From positions 202,001 through 266,000 of the forward strand of contig NZ_CP060720.1 in the NCBI RefSeq assembly GCF_014397115.1: a stretch of 64,000 nucleotides of DNA, read 5' to 3'. Positions 49,250 through 58,110 of this stretch are shown one piece after another (the first letter of the stretch is position 1; every line of letters starts with the position of its first letter). The DNA comes from Vagococcus carniphilus (lineage in GTDB: Bacteria; Bacillota; Bacilli; Lactobacillales; Vagococcaceae). Under the pieces are notes generated by a model. That model did no database searches and had not been told where the DNA came from. It saw only the letters and a program-made list of their open reading frames with translations. Made by a program: the position numbers and the translations under genes.

Positions 49250-49495
49250 CTAGTTGAATACATAAATATTGTATCTGGAAATTAGCATACTATCAACCAT
49301 CATACAATTTTGAATAGAATGAGTTTTGACAAAAGTTGAAAGAGAGGAAATAGTGTAACGTTCTTGTCTTCCAATCATAAAGCGTTCTAAATCATCGTTG
49401 GCACGAATAAATTTATCAAATGACTTTGGATCGATTCCAAGAAACTTAGAAGCTTGTTCTCTAGTAAGTAAATAGGGAAGTTCTTGAGTAATAAT
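49250..49495 (-). CDS. xis: Excisionase-like ORF with no normal start codon
   Basis: Frame reading ITQELPYLLTREQASKFLGI then DPKSFDKFIRANDDLERFMIGRQERYTISSLSTF, a Tn916-Xis-like winged helix. No ATG, GTG or TTG exists upstream in frame before a stop; ATT at 49495 (after AAGAAAG) or ATA at 49516 would be needed. Position upstream of the integrase in the same orientation supports a real or recently lost xis. Confidence 0.55.
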   Translation of the reverse strand: MITQELPYLLTREQASKFLGIDPKSFDKFIRANDDLERFMIGRQERYTISSLSTFVKTHSIQNCMMVDSMLISRYNIYVFN

Positions 49496-49572
49496 GGTGT
49501 CTTTCTTAGTGTGTATATCCTTTCGTCAATTTTACTTTGGTGTGTATATTTAGTTGTGTAAGTAGTATTTTT

Positions 49573-50810
49573 TTATTGTTTTGCTTTTCCTTCTAGGACT
49601 TCTTGTATTTGATGAGAATAATATGCAATTTCTTCTTGGTAGAATTGTGGTTCTGATTCCATATTTTCAAGAATCTTTTTTTGTCGAGGCTTCATCGTGG
49701 CATTTTCAATAATGCTATTTAAATGAGAGGAATGGAAGGTTTGATCTACTGCATGAATAAATGAGAGTGTGGGTGCAACACCATATAGTAGCCAACTTAT
49801 ACTTTTCTCAAAAGTCTGTGGCGATGTTTCTAAGGTTAAGGCTATTTTGTTGTGCTTATTAATAAAAGTAGCCCATGCGGTATCAATTTTAGCGTTTGGT
49901 TCTTCTGGGGAACGATCATAAAAACAAATAGCGGCGTTAACTAGTTCAAAGAAGAGTGTGGTGAAATCTGAGTAATTTAGAATTTGCTCTGCAAGTCGTT
50001 GCGCCTTTTCTTTTCGATAGCGTAGTTCATATCGATTTATAATTTCAGCTTCTTCTAAAGGGATCCCTCTTCGCCTTCTTTGTTCATAATTTTTTTGGTA
50101 CCAACAAAAGTGGCATAAACTTTTTTTAGAGCCGAGATAAAGTGTTGTCCCATTTGAATCATTGCCTGCAATATTTTTGGAGCGAATCAAATCACTATTA
50201 CGAAAATTGGTTTGAACATGTCCTAAATCGATTTTTTTGCTAATGTTGGAATATCGAGCATGCCAACATAATCATCCAAAGTGAAATCAATTCGAGTAAA
50301 ATTTCCTTGATAATCAAAGACTTGTTGGATAAAATTTTTCCAGTTTCTTTTTCTTACTTTTATTAACATAGATAAACGACGGCAACCTTGACCAGACAGT
50401 TCAATCAGTGTTCCTTTGTTTGGATCATTTGCTGAAATGAGGATATTAATAACGTTATTCCACGTATAGCGTCCGATATAGCCTAATGGGGCTGATTCAT
50501 AAAACTCTAAGTGTTTCATTGCGATGCCTAGAATGTCTTCAATAAATTTTTGATAGTTGCATGAAAAGAAATGAATGGTGAGGTAATCAATAATGACTTG
50601 GTGAGTCGGTTCTTCTTCTGTGGGTATTTGTAAGAAGTCTAACAAACGATTTAAGGTGTCTTCAGATAAGTTTCTTGTACCACATTCAAACTTGGCTAAT
50701 AGCGAACGAGAGACACCTATTTTTTCTGCTACATCTTTTTGAGTCCAACCATGTTGCTCTCTTGTAAGTTTTGCCGATTGCCCTACTTTTTTTAAATCAA
50801 TTTCATTCAT
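49573..50810 (-). pseudogene. MobT/Rep_trans-type relaxase, split by a one-base frameshift
   Basis: Two overlapping-function parts. 50223-50810 starts with an HTH (KLTREQHGWTQKDVAEKIGVSRSLLAKFE) and runs into the replication-initiation-factor domain (GTLIELSGQGCRRL..FTRIDFTLDDYVGMLDIPTLAKK). 49573-50190 holds the remainder (GTTLYLGSKKSLCHFCWYQKNYEQ). Adding one A to the A7 run (minus strand, 50232-50238) restores LAKKIDLGHVQTNFRNSDLIRSKN and a protein of about 410 residues. Such proteins nick oriT in Tn916-like elements and IMEs. Confidence 0.75.
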
Positions 50811-50910
50811 AGTACCCTCCTTTTGAGTTATTTAGTTGTCAAAGAATGACGTACTTTATTTAAGTACAAGTCTATAATGAGTAAAAATAAGTGTTTGAAG
50901 GAGGTTCGTA

Positions 50911-51717
50911 ATGGAAGTTGACAAAAAAGAGGTTGGTCAAAGAATACGTACTATCCGAAATTCATTGAATCTAAGTATGGAGAAATTTGGTCAATTAATT
51001 GGGGATTTGCCAAGAAGTACTGTGAATAATTGGGAGAGAGGAATTAATCTTCCTAAAAAGGAAACAAGGGAACGTATTGCAGATGTTGGTCATATCACGG
51101 AAGAATACTTATTATATGGGGATGACGAAAATCAATATATTTTAAACCTCCTAAAGAAAAAAGCTGGAGCAACCAATCCAGCGATAGAACAATTGATTAT
51201 TGAAGAGATAAAAAAAGAACAGATAGCAGATGATAACCAGTTAAATCGGGTGATAGATTTTTTCGTAGCCAATCTTATTCCGCCAAGTGAACAAGATTCT
51301 TTTACTTTTCAATTGATTGATGAGGAGAAAAAAATCTATCTTGGCTTCACACATTTTGGAAAACAAGCTCAGTTGTATCTTCATCATGATGCTGAAATAA
51401 ACATTCTGCATATTGTATCCTCTACTTTTTCTACCTTCAGTATGGATCGTTTATTGGCCTTTTTAGCGAATGAAGAATCACTCCCTTACTTTACCAAAGA
51501 GTTGAATACGGAATTTTTAGAACAACCCATCGTTTTATACATTGTTTCGTCAGAAAGCAATGATGCCAAACTCTATCCGTTAACGTATGATAAATCATCT
51601 AAGGCGTATGGATTCAAAGAAAGTAACCTTGAACTTCTTGATGGACAGTTATATTTGCCATTCGCCAAAGAGGTTGAAAAGAATTGTTTACTCAATAAAG
51701 AATACCCGGAAAAATAA
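50911..51717 (+). CDS. XRE-family regulator of element 3
   Basis: 268 residues after GAAGGAGG. Helix-turn-helix at 10-55 (RIRTIRNSLNLSMEKFGQLIGDLPRSTVNNWERG), then a longer C-terminal sensor-like region. Divergent from the relaxase, the usual place for a module repressor or activator. Confidence 0.8.
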   Translation: MEVDKKEVGQRIRTIRNSLNLSMEKFGQLIGDLPRSTVNNWERGINLPKKETRERIADVGHITEEYLLYGDDENQYILNLLKKKAGATNPAIEQLIIEEIKKEQIADDNQLNRVIDFFVANLIPPSEQDSFTFQLIDEEKKIYLGFTHFGKQAQLYLHHDAEINILHIVSSTFSTFSMDRLLAFLANEESLPYFTKELNTEFLEQPIVLYIVSSESNDAKLYPLTYDKSSKAYGFKESNLELLDGQLYLPFAKEVEKNCLLNKEYPEK

Positions 51718-52041
51718 AGAAGAAACGTGTGACCATTCCTTGTGGAATGTGACAACAAGAACGTTGACATATCAGCCCCAATAGGGTAGTTGAGACAGTT
51801 TCTTGTTACTTGTTAGCCCCCTGTTAGAATAGGGGCTATAAGGACATATAACTTAATTGAAAGAAAGTACTCAGACATACTTAGTATAAATAACATCTAC
51901 TATTTTTTTGTAACTATTTATTTAGGAGAAATGTCATAATACTGTTCCTTAATAAATTGTTTCATTATTTTCTAAATAAAGATGTGCAAACAATAATTAA
52001 TACAAAAAAGAAAATTACAGGGCATAATAAAAGTATAGAGC
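51718..52041. other. Intergenic DNA between element 3 and the lanG remnant
   Basis: No gene. Two hairpins: GACCATTCC/GGAATGTGAC-type around 51731-51751, and TAGCCCC/GGGGCTA around 51815-51840. No rpsI-like sequence found, so no element 3 right junction is visible. Confidence 0.5.
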
Positions 52042-52305
52042 CTAAGTCTGTGTGTTCATAAAAAAATTAATTAATGAACTATTGTTGGTGTCTATTGTAA
52101 TAAGACGACTGCCCCATGTAAATGGAAAAAATAACCAAATCTCATTTCCCAATGCTGTGAGACCGATAATAGCAGTCAATAATGATGAGGCTAATCCAAT
52201 GAAAAGAGTCGCTATAAAACCGCAAATAATACTCAAAAAAAAGTATATGATAAACGATGTTATAAAGGATATCCATGTTAAAGTAAAACCGTATATAAAA
52301 TGAAA
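52042..52305 (-). pseudogene. lanG-type permease, C-terminal fragment beyond the IS
   Basis: Reads YGFTLTWISFITSFIIYFF, then the end of a lantibiotic-immunity ABC-2 permease (GLASSLLTAIIGLTALGNEIW, FFPFTWGSRL) to the TAG at 52042. Removing the IS and one 8-bp duplicate joins it in frame to the fragment at 53643. Confidence 0.75.
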
Positions 52306-52313
52306 GTAGAAAA

Positions 52314-53642
52314 GGTTGCGTCAAGAATTATGTGTAAATGGAAAAAACCATTCTGTCGGTTAAGTTAAAACATTGATTCTAATGTATCTTGTATTTCTTT
52401 AAAACCTTTATGAATCCGACACAAAAATTTCTGATTATAGTTGTTGAATTGAGAAACTAAGAATCTCTCTAGAGATTCTTCATTAGGGAATTGTTCTTTT
52501 CTTTTTGTATATTTCTTTAATTGTTTGTTAAAACCTTCAATCAAGTTAGTTGAATAAATGGTTCTTCTGATTGATGGAGGAAAATTATAAAAGGTTAATA
52601 TAGCAGGATTCATGAGTAATTTAACTACTCGTGGATACTGCTTTTTCCATTTATCTATCATAAAACTTATTTGATTCATAGCTTCTTCTTTTGAAGCTGC
52701 TTGATAAACCAATTTAAAATCATTACAGACTTCTTGTCGATCACTAACACGAACCTTATGAGCAATATTTCTAGAGATATGGACACAACATTGTTGAAAT
52801 TGAGCATTTGGATAAATACTATGGATACTATCGTCAATGCCGCTTAAACCATCAGTTACGACTAATAAAACCTCTTCTAAACCACGGTCTTTTAGGTCTT
52901 GAAGTATTTCTTTCCAAACATACGAAGACTCAGTTGGAGCAATACTAAACCCAAGAACCTCTTTGGTCCCATCCAGTCGGATACCTATGACAATATATAC
53001 AGCTTCTTTTGAGACAGTTTGTCTTTTTAAAGGAATGTGAGTAGCATCCATAAAAATGATTGAGTATTGGGATTCTAAGGACCTTTCTTTAAAAGCAACA
53101 ACATCTTCAGATACTATTTGAGTGATATTGGAAATGGTTTGTGGTGTATAGTAATGACCATACATTTTTTCAATCAACTCAGAGATTTCAGACATAGTGA
53201 TTCCTTTTTGAAATAATTGGATAATGGTGGTTTCTAAAGAGTCGTTACTTCTTTTATAAGCAGGCAACGTTTGTTGAGAAAACTCTCCATTTCTATCTCT
53301 AGGAATTGCCAAATTTAATTCTCCATACTCTGTTTTAAATGAACGAGAATAATTCCCATTTCGGGAATTACCTGAATTAAAACCAGTGCGATCATATTTC
53401 TCATAATCAAGAAAAGCCGTTAATTCAGCTTGTAGCAGTGTATTGATAGCTAATTCTAGATGACGACGGAATAAGTCATCCAAATCACCTTTATTGATTA
53501 GTGTTTCCATAATTTCTGTAGTAAAATTAGTCATGAGAAAGTCCTCCTATAAAATTTCGGTTGTGGTAACTTTAATTTTACAGAATGGACTTTCTTTTTA
53601 TCTACCTAAAATTTCTATTTACACAAAATATTTTACGCTATC
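52314..53642 (-). mobile_element. IS256-family insertion sequence in lanG
   Basis: 1329 bp. Imperfect inverted ends GGTTGCGTCAAGAATTATGT and GATAGCGTAAAATATTTTGT, both continuing GTAAAT.GAAA. Flanked by the 8-bp direct repeat GTAGAAAA (52306-52313 and 53643-53650). Size, target duplication length and transposase fit IS256. Confidence 0.9.
52365..53534 (-). CDS. IS256-family (Mutator-type) transposase
   Basis: 389 residues, the size of IS256 transposase. DDE-type catalytic core: IIFMDATHIPLK (first D), VVTDGLSGIDD (second D), QQCCVHISRNI (C..H), and a C-terminal E near STNLIEGFNKQLKKYTK. The N-terminus has FLDYEKYDRTGFNSGNSRNGNYSR. Intact, so the insertion may be recent and active. Confidence 0.93.
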   Translation of the reverse strand: MTNFTTEIMETLINKGDLDDLFRRHLELAINTLLQAELTAFLDYEKYDRTGFNSGNSRNGNYSRSFKTEYGELNLAIPRDRNGEFSQQTLPAYKRSNDSLETTIIQLFQKGITMSEISELIEKMYGHYYTPQTISNITQIVSEDVVAFKERSLESQYSIIFMDATHIPLKRQTVSKEAVYIVIGIRLDGTKEVLGFSIAPTESSYVWKEILQDLKDRGLEEVLLVVTDGLSGIDDSIHSIYPNAQFQQCCVHISRNIAHKVRVSDRQEVCNDFKLVYQAASKEEAMNQISFMIDKWKKQYPRVVKLLMNPAILTFYNFPPSIRRTIYSTNLIEGFNKQLKKYTKRKEQFPNEESLERFLVSQFNNYNQKFLCRIHKGFKEIQDTLESMF

Positions 53643-54040
53643 GTAGAAAATAGTGGAAGATATATTAAATGTATATTTAAGTAATACAATTGTCAACAAT
53701 GAGTTAAATAAAAAGACAAGATTAATTACTAAATATGAAAAAATCAATTTCAGTGATAATAAAAAATAATAGTGGCGGTTCAATCCAAAAATATTTTTAA
53801 AGTTTCCTGCTTCTCTTTCATAATTGTTCATCAAACCTAGTATAAAGCTTACAGTAAATGGCAATAAAAAATTGAGGATAGAAAAGTAATTAACGTAAAA
53901 ACTGCTCGCTGATACTTTTGATTTGTCAAAATGATGTATCCAAAAATCAGTAAATTAAACAAAATTGGAGAGCAATATAAGGTAGTTCTAAAAAATGTTT
54001 TCTTTGTTTTAAGCCACTCTGCACTAAATGAAAAAATCAT
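53643..54040 (-). pseudogene. lanG-type permease, N-terminal part (frameshifted)
   Basis: Starts MIFSFSAEWLKTKKTFFRTT at 54040. After SSIFYCHLL the frame breaks at an A6/T6 run (53866-53871); one extra base gives SSIFLLPFTVSFILGLMNNY, the expected continuation with the NNYERE motif of LanE/G permeases. The IS then interrupts it at 53642. Follows lanE by three bases. Confidence 0.75.
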
Positions 54041-54043
54041 TAT

Positions 54044-54790
54044 TTAATCACTCTCCCTAGTTCTAGATAAGATTGGTGGGACACTAATATAGAGAACAAT
54101 GAAAAAGAATAGTGCAAGCCCAAGCCCAGGATACACTATCGAAGGAGTGTTTAATGGATGGTTTTCCTGTAGTAATGTACCATTTGGATTTGTCTTAATG
54201 ATAGGAGTCATCAAACGTAGAGACCATCCCCAAGGATTTATATACCAGTGATTTTCAACAGCTGTAAAAACTCCTGCTATAATACCAAAAAGATTTACAA
54301 TAATAGAACAGATTGGTGTTGTTAATTGAGCTAGTAAAATTGAAAGTGGAATAATAAACAATGTAGTGACCCAAAGAATTAGTGAAGCTACTATTACATT
54401 CATAATGATTACATTTGATGAATTATACATGATGTATTCTAAAAGTATAGTCAAAAGGGCTATCAAACTGTTTGCTATCAAGGAGTATCCAGATAGAGTA
54501 ATTATTTTTGTTTTCCAAAACATATTTTGATTCAACAAATAATAATAATTCTGAGTATGGCTTTCATTTTCTCTCTGTATTGATTGGTAGGCTAAAACCG
54601 CTAACCCCATAGGTAAAAAAAGTGTTGGCCACCAATTATAAACAAGAGGAACAAAAAAGTTTATATCGAAATACATAAACTGAGAAAATGGAATACAGAT
54701 GAACGTTACTAATGGTGGAAACCACATAAAGAAAAAGTGACTAAAAGATCGTTTACCTTTGATATATTCAGCAGTTATATAATTTTTCAT
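54044..54790 (-). CDS. LanE-type lantibiotic-immunity permease
   Basis: 248 residues, about six membrane helices, with the N-terminal AEYIKGKRSFSHFFFMWFP and ESHTQNYYYLLNQ (loop after TM2) typical of LanE/MutE ABC-2 permeases. LanFEG transporters expel lantibiotics from the membrane of producer or resistant strains. Overlaps lanF by four bases. The gene looks intact, but lanF and lanG are not. Confidence 0.75.
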   Translation of the reverse strand: MKNYITAEYIKGKRSFSHFFFMWFPPLVTFICIPFSQFMYFDINFFVPLVYNWWPTLFLPMGLAVLAYQSIQRENESHTQNYYYLLNQNMFWKTKIITLSGYSLIANSLIALLTILLEYIMYNSSNVIIMNVIVASLILWVTTLFIIPLSILLAQLTTPICSIIVNLFGIIAGVFTAVENHWYINPWGWSLRLMTPIIKTNPNGTLLQENHPLNTPSIVYPGLGLALFFFIVLYISVPPILSRTRESD

Positions 54791-55493
54791 TTTATTTTTC
54801 CTTCACTCTTATCTGAATTGACTGTATCTAGAAAGAAATCTTCTAAGTTAGTATTTTCAGGTATCATACCTTCATACTTCAAAATGCCATTGTTCATTAT
54901 TCCAACATAGTTAGTCATATGTTGGATTTCATTTAAATTATGACTGGAGACTATAACCGTAATTCCGAGTTCAGGAAATGATTTAATTAGATCACGTAAT
55001 TCTTTAATACCAACAGGGTCTAGACCGTTGGTAGGCTCATCTAAAATAAGTAAGTCAGGTTGTCTTATTAATGCTGCAGCAACACTAATCCGTTGTTTCA
55101 TTCCTAAAGAAAATTTAGCAACAGTCTTTTTTACAGTGTTTTCTAAGTCTACTAGATGTAAAACGTCCTAAACTTGTTTTTTTAACCCAAAAAGTTTTAT
55201 TAAAACTAAGAGATTTTCTTCAGCTGTTAAGTTTTTATACAATGCGGGATCTTCAATTAATGAACCAATCGTAGGACCACTGTTTCTTTCTTTAGTAAAT
55301 AGTATATCTCCGCTAGTTGGTTTTAAACTGCCAGTTAGCATTTTTTAAGTGGTTGATTTCCCGGCTCCATTCGGACTAACTAATCCATAGATAGAATTTT
55401 TTTTTACATTTATAGAGAGCAAATTAACAACAACTTGCTTGCCAAACTTTTTTGTTAAATCCTCTGTTTTTAATAATAGTTCATATCTTTCAT
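54787..55493 (-). pseudogene. LanF-type ABC ATPase with two in-frame stops
   Basis: Reading the same frame upstream from the intact C-terminal part (MKQRISVAAALIRQPDLLILDEPTNGLD) gives a near-complete LanF: ELLLKTEDLTKKFGKQVV, Walker A SPNGAGKSTT, then TAA at 55345-55347, NSGPTIGSLIEDPALYKNLT, then TAG at 55168-55170. The likely ATG at 55493 is in another frame. Walker A has S for the usual G. Nonsense substitutions indicate real decay. Confidence 0.8.
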
Positions 55494-55559
55494 ACCCCTT
55501 TCTTAATTGAACATTTTCAGTTTAGTAATAAATAAAAAGAATAAATTTATAAGAAAGTT

Positions 55560-55923
55560 TTAAAACCAGTAAAAGAGGAACTCACTCCACTTTTTAAAGA
55601 ACTTATTTATTAAGAAAAAATATGGCAAAAGAAGAGGTAAGACAGTTATTGGTTATCAATTTGCTTTTAAAGCAGAACATGAAAATGCTGATGATTTTTC
55701 TAAAGGTGAGCAAGAAAACTTACGCAAAAAAGTGTTTGACATTGAGTACAAGGGCGAACTTTCTCAAGAAGAAAAATGGGTTGTAAAAGATAAAATTTAG
55801 GTTTAAAGATTGGAGCTCATGAAACAGTTTTTTATGCTCAGCAACAAAATAAAGAAAAGGATTCATTATCAGAAATTCAAAAAAAGGATTGGTTGAAGGT
55901 TTTTAAAAAGGATTTTTTAAGTT
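55560..55923 (+). pseudogene. Plasmid Rep_3-like initiator remnant
   Basis: Broken frames reading KPVKEELTPLFKELIY, KKKYGKRRGKTVIGYQFAF, HENADDFSKGEQENLRKKVF, and LGLKIGAHETVFYAQQQNKEKD resemble the C-terminal part of Rep_3-family plasmid initiators (KKYGKR.GK.V.GY.F). Several stops and shifts. Suggests plasmid integration in this region. Confidence 0.5.
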
Positions 55924-56071
55924 AGACTTCTTTTTTGGAGAATTGGCAAGGACGGTGTTTTTTATATAACTGATAAAGCAAACTTAGATTCATTTTATTT
56001 GAAAGAAAAATTGAATACCGCTCAACGTGAAATGGACTATCTTAGACAAGATGTTCTTGAAGAAATAGTCA
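55924..56071 (+). pseudogene. Short remnant following the Rep fragment
   Basis: An unanchored open stretch reads GVFYITDKANLDSFYLKEKL, NTAQREMDYLRQDVLEEIVI, like a plasmid replication-associated or coiled-coil protein tail. No start codon or family recognised. Confidence 0.3.
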
Positions 56072-56109
56072 TTTTATGGTTTAATGGTTTAAACCATTAA
56101 ACCATAAAA
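56072..56109. promoter_or_regulatory. Perfect 38-bp palindromic operator
   Basis: The left half TTTTATGGTTTAATGGTTT is the exact reverse complement of the right half. Each half contains the 8-mer ATGGTTTA in tandem register. It lies 23 bases before the ArsR-family start, so it is a probable autoregulatory operator with room for two dimers. Confidence 0.75.
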
Positions 56110-56132
56110 CCGTAAAAAAAGGAGTTAGATAA

Positions 56133-56468
56133 ATGGAAACATTCAAGGAACTAAAAAAAGATTTTTCGGAACTTAGTGATTTTCTAATTGCTATAGGTGA
56201 AAAAAAACGTCAATCTATTATTATTCACATGCTTGAAGATAACGCTTGTCGTGGGCTGCAAGTTACTTCCTTAATTGAGGCAACTAATCTATCACGCCCA
56301 GCAATCTCTCACCATCTGAAAATTTTAAAAGATGTTGGACTTGTAAATTATTATTCTGAAGGTAAAAAGAATTTTTATTATCTTGAGCATAATATGACCG
56401 AAATAATTAAATTAAAATCATTTTTAGAAGAAGTTATAACTATTATGGATAAGGAGGGAATCGAATGA
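56133..56468 (+). CDS. ArsR-family transcriptional regulator
   Basis: 111 residues after AAAGGAG. Winged helix-turn-helix (GLQVTSLIEATNLSRPAISHHLKILKDVGLVNYYSEGKKNFYYL), the ArsR/SmtB layout, without an obvious metal-binding cysteine pair in the recognition helix. Overlaps the next gene by four bases and probably represses the operon 56133-58080 through the 38-bp palindrome. Confidence 0.88.
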   Translation: METFKELKKDFSELSDFLIAIGEKKRQSIIIHMLEDNACRGLQVTSLIEATNLSRPAISHHLKILKDVGLVNYYSEGKKNFYYLEHNMTEIIKLKSFLEEVITIMDKEGIE

Positions 56469-57144
56469 AAAAAGTTCTAATTGTGGAAACAAATATTCAA
56501 AACTATCAAGGTACAGATGAACCAACTGGATTATGGTTAGGTGAATCAACAGAATTTATAGAAGAAATTCAAAAAGCTGGGATAAAAGTTGATTATGTTA
56601 GTCCAAAAGGTGGTTTTGTTCCCATTGATCCGAGAAGTATGAAGTATGTTAATAAAAGTATTATGTCTCTTTATCATGATAAAGAATTTATTTTGAACGG
56701 ACTAGCTAATACAAAAAAACAAAAGATATCGTTCCGACAGAATACATGGCTATTTATTATACTGGTGGTCATGGTGTTATGTGGGATTTTCCAGACAATA
56801 AAGAACTACAAGAAATTGCATTAGAAATATATAATAATAACGGTTATCTATTATCTGTGTGTCATGGTATTGCTGGATTGTTAAATATAAAAGATAGAAG
56901 TGGACAATATCTCATTTCAGGAAAAAAAATTACTGGTTTTACAACCACAGAAGAAATACTATCAGGTATGAAAAATAAAGTACCTTTTCTAAATCAAAAA
57001 ATAGCAGAACAAAGAAATGCTAATTTCATAAAGAAAAGATTTTTCAAAGAGTTTGCTATACAAGATGGACGTATTATCACTGGACAAAATCCATTTTCTG
57101 TTAGAGCTGTTGCCAAGCTTTTTCTTAAGGAGGTTAATAAGTAG
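56465..57144 (+). pseudogene. DJ-1/PfpI-type glutamine amidotransferase-like protein, frameshifted
   Basis: The first part (MKKVLIVETNIQNYQGTDEPTGLWLGE..) and second part (YYTGGHGVMWDFPDNKELQ..LLSVCHGIAGLLNI) together make one class-I GATase-like fold with the nucleophile-elbow cysteine in SVCHG and the GGHG motif. The break is at an A7 run (56713-56719); one extra A gives NTKKTKDIVPTEYMAIYY. Members include chaperone/glyoxalase-like stress proteins. Could be an assembly error rather than a true pseudogene. Confidence 0.8.
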
Positions 57145-58080
57145 ATGCAAACAATACTAGGTAGTAATGGTCAAATTGGACAAGAAGTAGCTAAAGAACT
57201 ATATAAAAATTATACAAAGGAGATTCGTTTAGTCGGTAGAAATCCTAAAAAAATTCATGACTCTGATCAGTTAGTAACAGCTGATTTACTAAATTTTGAG
57301 GACACTAAAACAGCAATTAAAAATAGTGATATAGTTTATTTTACAGTTGGTTTACCAATGAATTCTGAACTTTGGGAATCTGATTTTTTAACTATAGCAG
57401 AAAATGTAATTACTGCATGTAAATTGTTTCAAAGTAAATTAGTTTTCTTTGACAACACCTATATGTATCCTAAGAACAATCAGCGTCAAACAGAAACAAC
57501 CATTTTTAATCCTGTTGGAAGAAAAGCTGCCGTACGGGCTAAAATGGCCGATTTATTTTTATCTGAAATCAATAATAGCAATCTAGATGTTGTTATTTGT
57601 CGAGCTCCTGAATTTTATGGTCCTGATAAAACACAAAGTATCACTAACACAATGTTTCTGAATAAAATTAAAGCAAATAAAAAAGCTAAAATTCCTATTA
57701 ACCAAGATGCTTTAAGAAGTTTAATATGGACACCTGATGCGAGTCGTGCCATGGCTTTAATTGGTAATACTCCCTCTGCTTATAATCAAACTTGGCATTT
57801 ACCATGTGATAATCCTGTAACTTATCGAAAAATGGCTGACATGGCAGAAAAATTATTAAAGAAGAAAGTAAGATATAATGTTATTCCTGAATGGCAATTT
57901 AAACTTATTAAGCCATTTAGTAAAGATGTTCAAGAGTTAAATGAGTTACTGCCACGATACAGGCAAGATAATCTATTTATATCTGACAAGTTTAAACAAC
58001 ATTTTCCTGATTTTGAGATTACAACTATTGAAGAAGGTATTTCAGCTATTTTACTATTGAAAATCGATTTAATTATTTAA
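57145..58080 (+). CDS. NAD(P)-binding epimerase/reductase-like protein
   Basis: 311 residues with an N-terminal Rossmann motif (ILGSNGQIGQEVAKEL, GxxGxxG) and a typical extended-SDR/NmrA layout (DNTYMYPKN..GRKAAVRAKM..ICRAPEFYGP). The classical YxxxK is not clear. Starts one base after the preceding stop, so it is in the ArsR operon. Substrate unknown. Confidence 0.8.
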   Translation: MQTILGSNGQIGQEVAKELYKNYTKEIRLVGRNPKKIHDSDQLVTADLLNFEDTKTAIKNSDIVYFTVGLPMNSELWESDFLTIAENVITACKLFQSKLVFFDNTYMYPKNNQRQTETTIFNPVGRKAAVRAKMADLFLSEINNSNLDVVICRAPEFYGPDKTQSITNTMFLNKIKANKKAKIPINQDALRSLIWTPDASRAMALIGNTPSAYNQTWHLPCDNPVTYRKMADMAEKLLKKKVRYNVIPEWQFKLIKPFSKDVQELNELLPRYRQDNLFISDKFKQHFPDFEITTIEEGISAILLLKIDLII

Positions 58081-58110
58081 AAAAAATATCATTCTGATGA
58101 TTCTAAAAAT

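Larger units (their letters stand above)
48098..51717. mobile_element. Integrative element 3 (decaying; right end unknown)
   Basis: Begins at the third rpsI copy. Integrase, excisionase-like ORF, broken MobT/Rep relaxase and an XRE regulator are present. I found no fourth rpsI 3'-end copy and no further TTGGTTCAA pair before 64000, so the right end is either lost or beyond the window; 51717 marks only the last gene assigned with confidence. Confidence 0.6.

Noticed and set aside
53770..53785. Right-end arm site of element 3 (GGTTCAA)
   Set aside because: It is a single copy inside the lanG reading frame with no rpsI-like repeat nearby.
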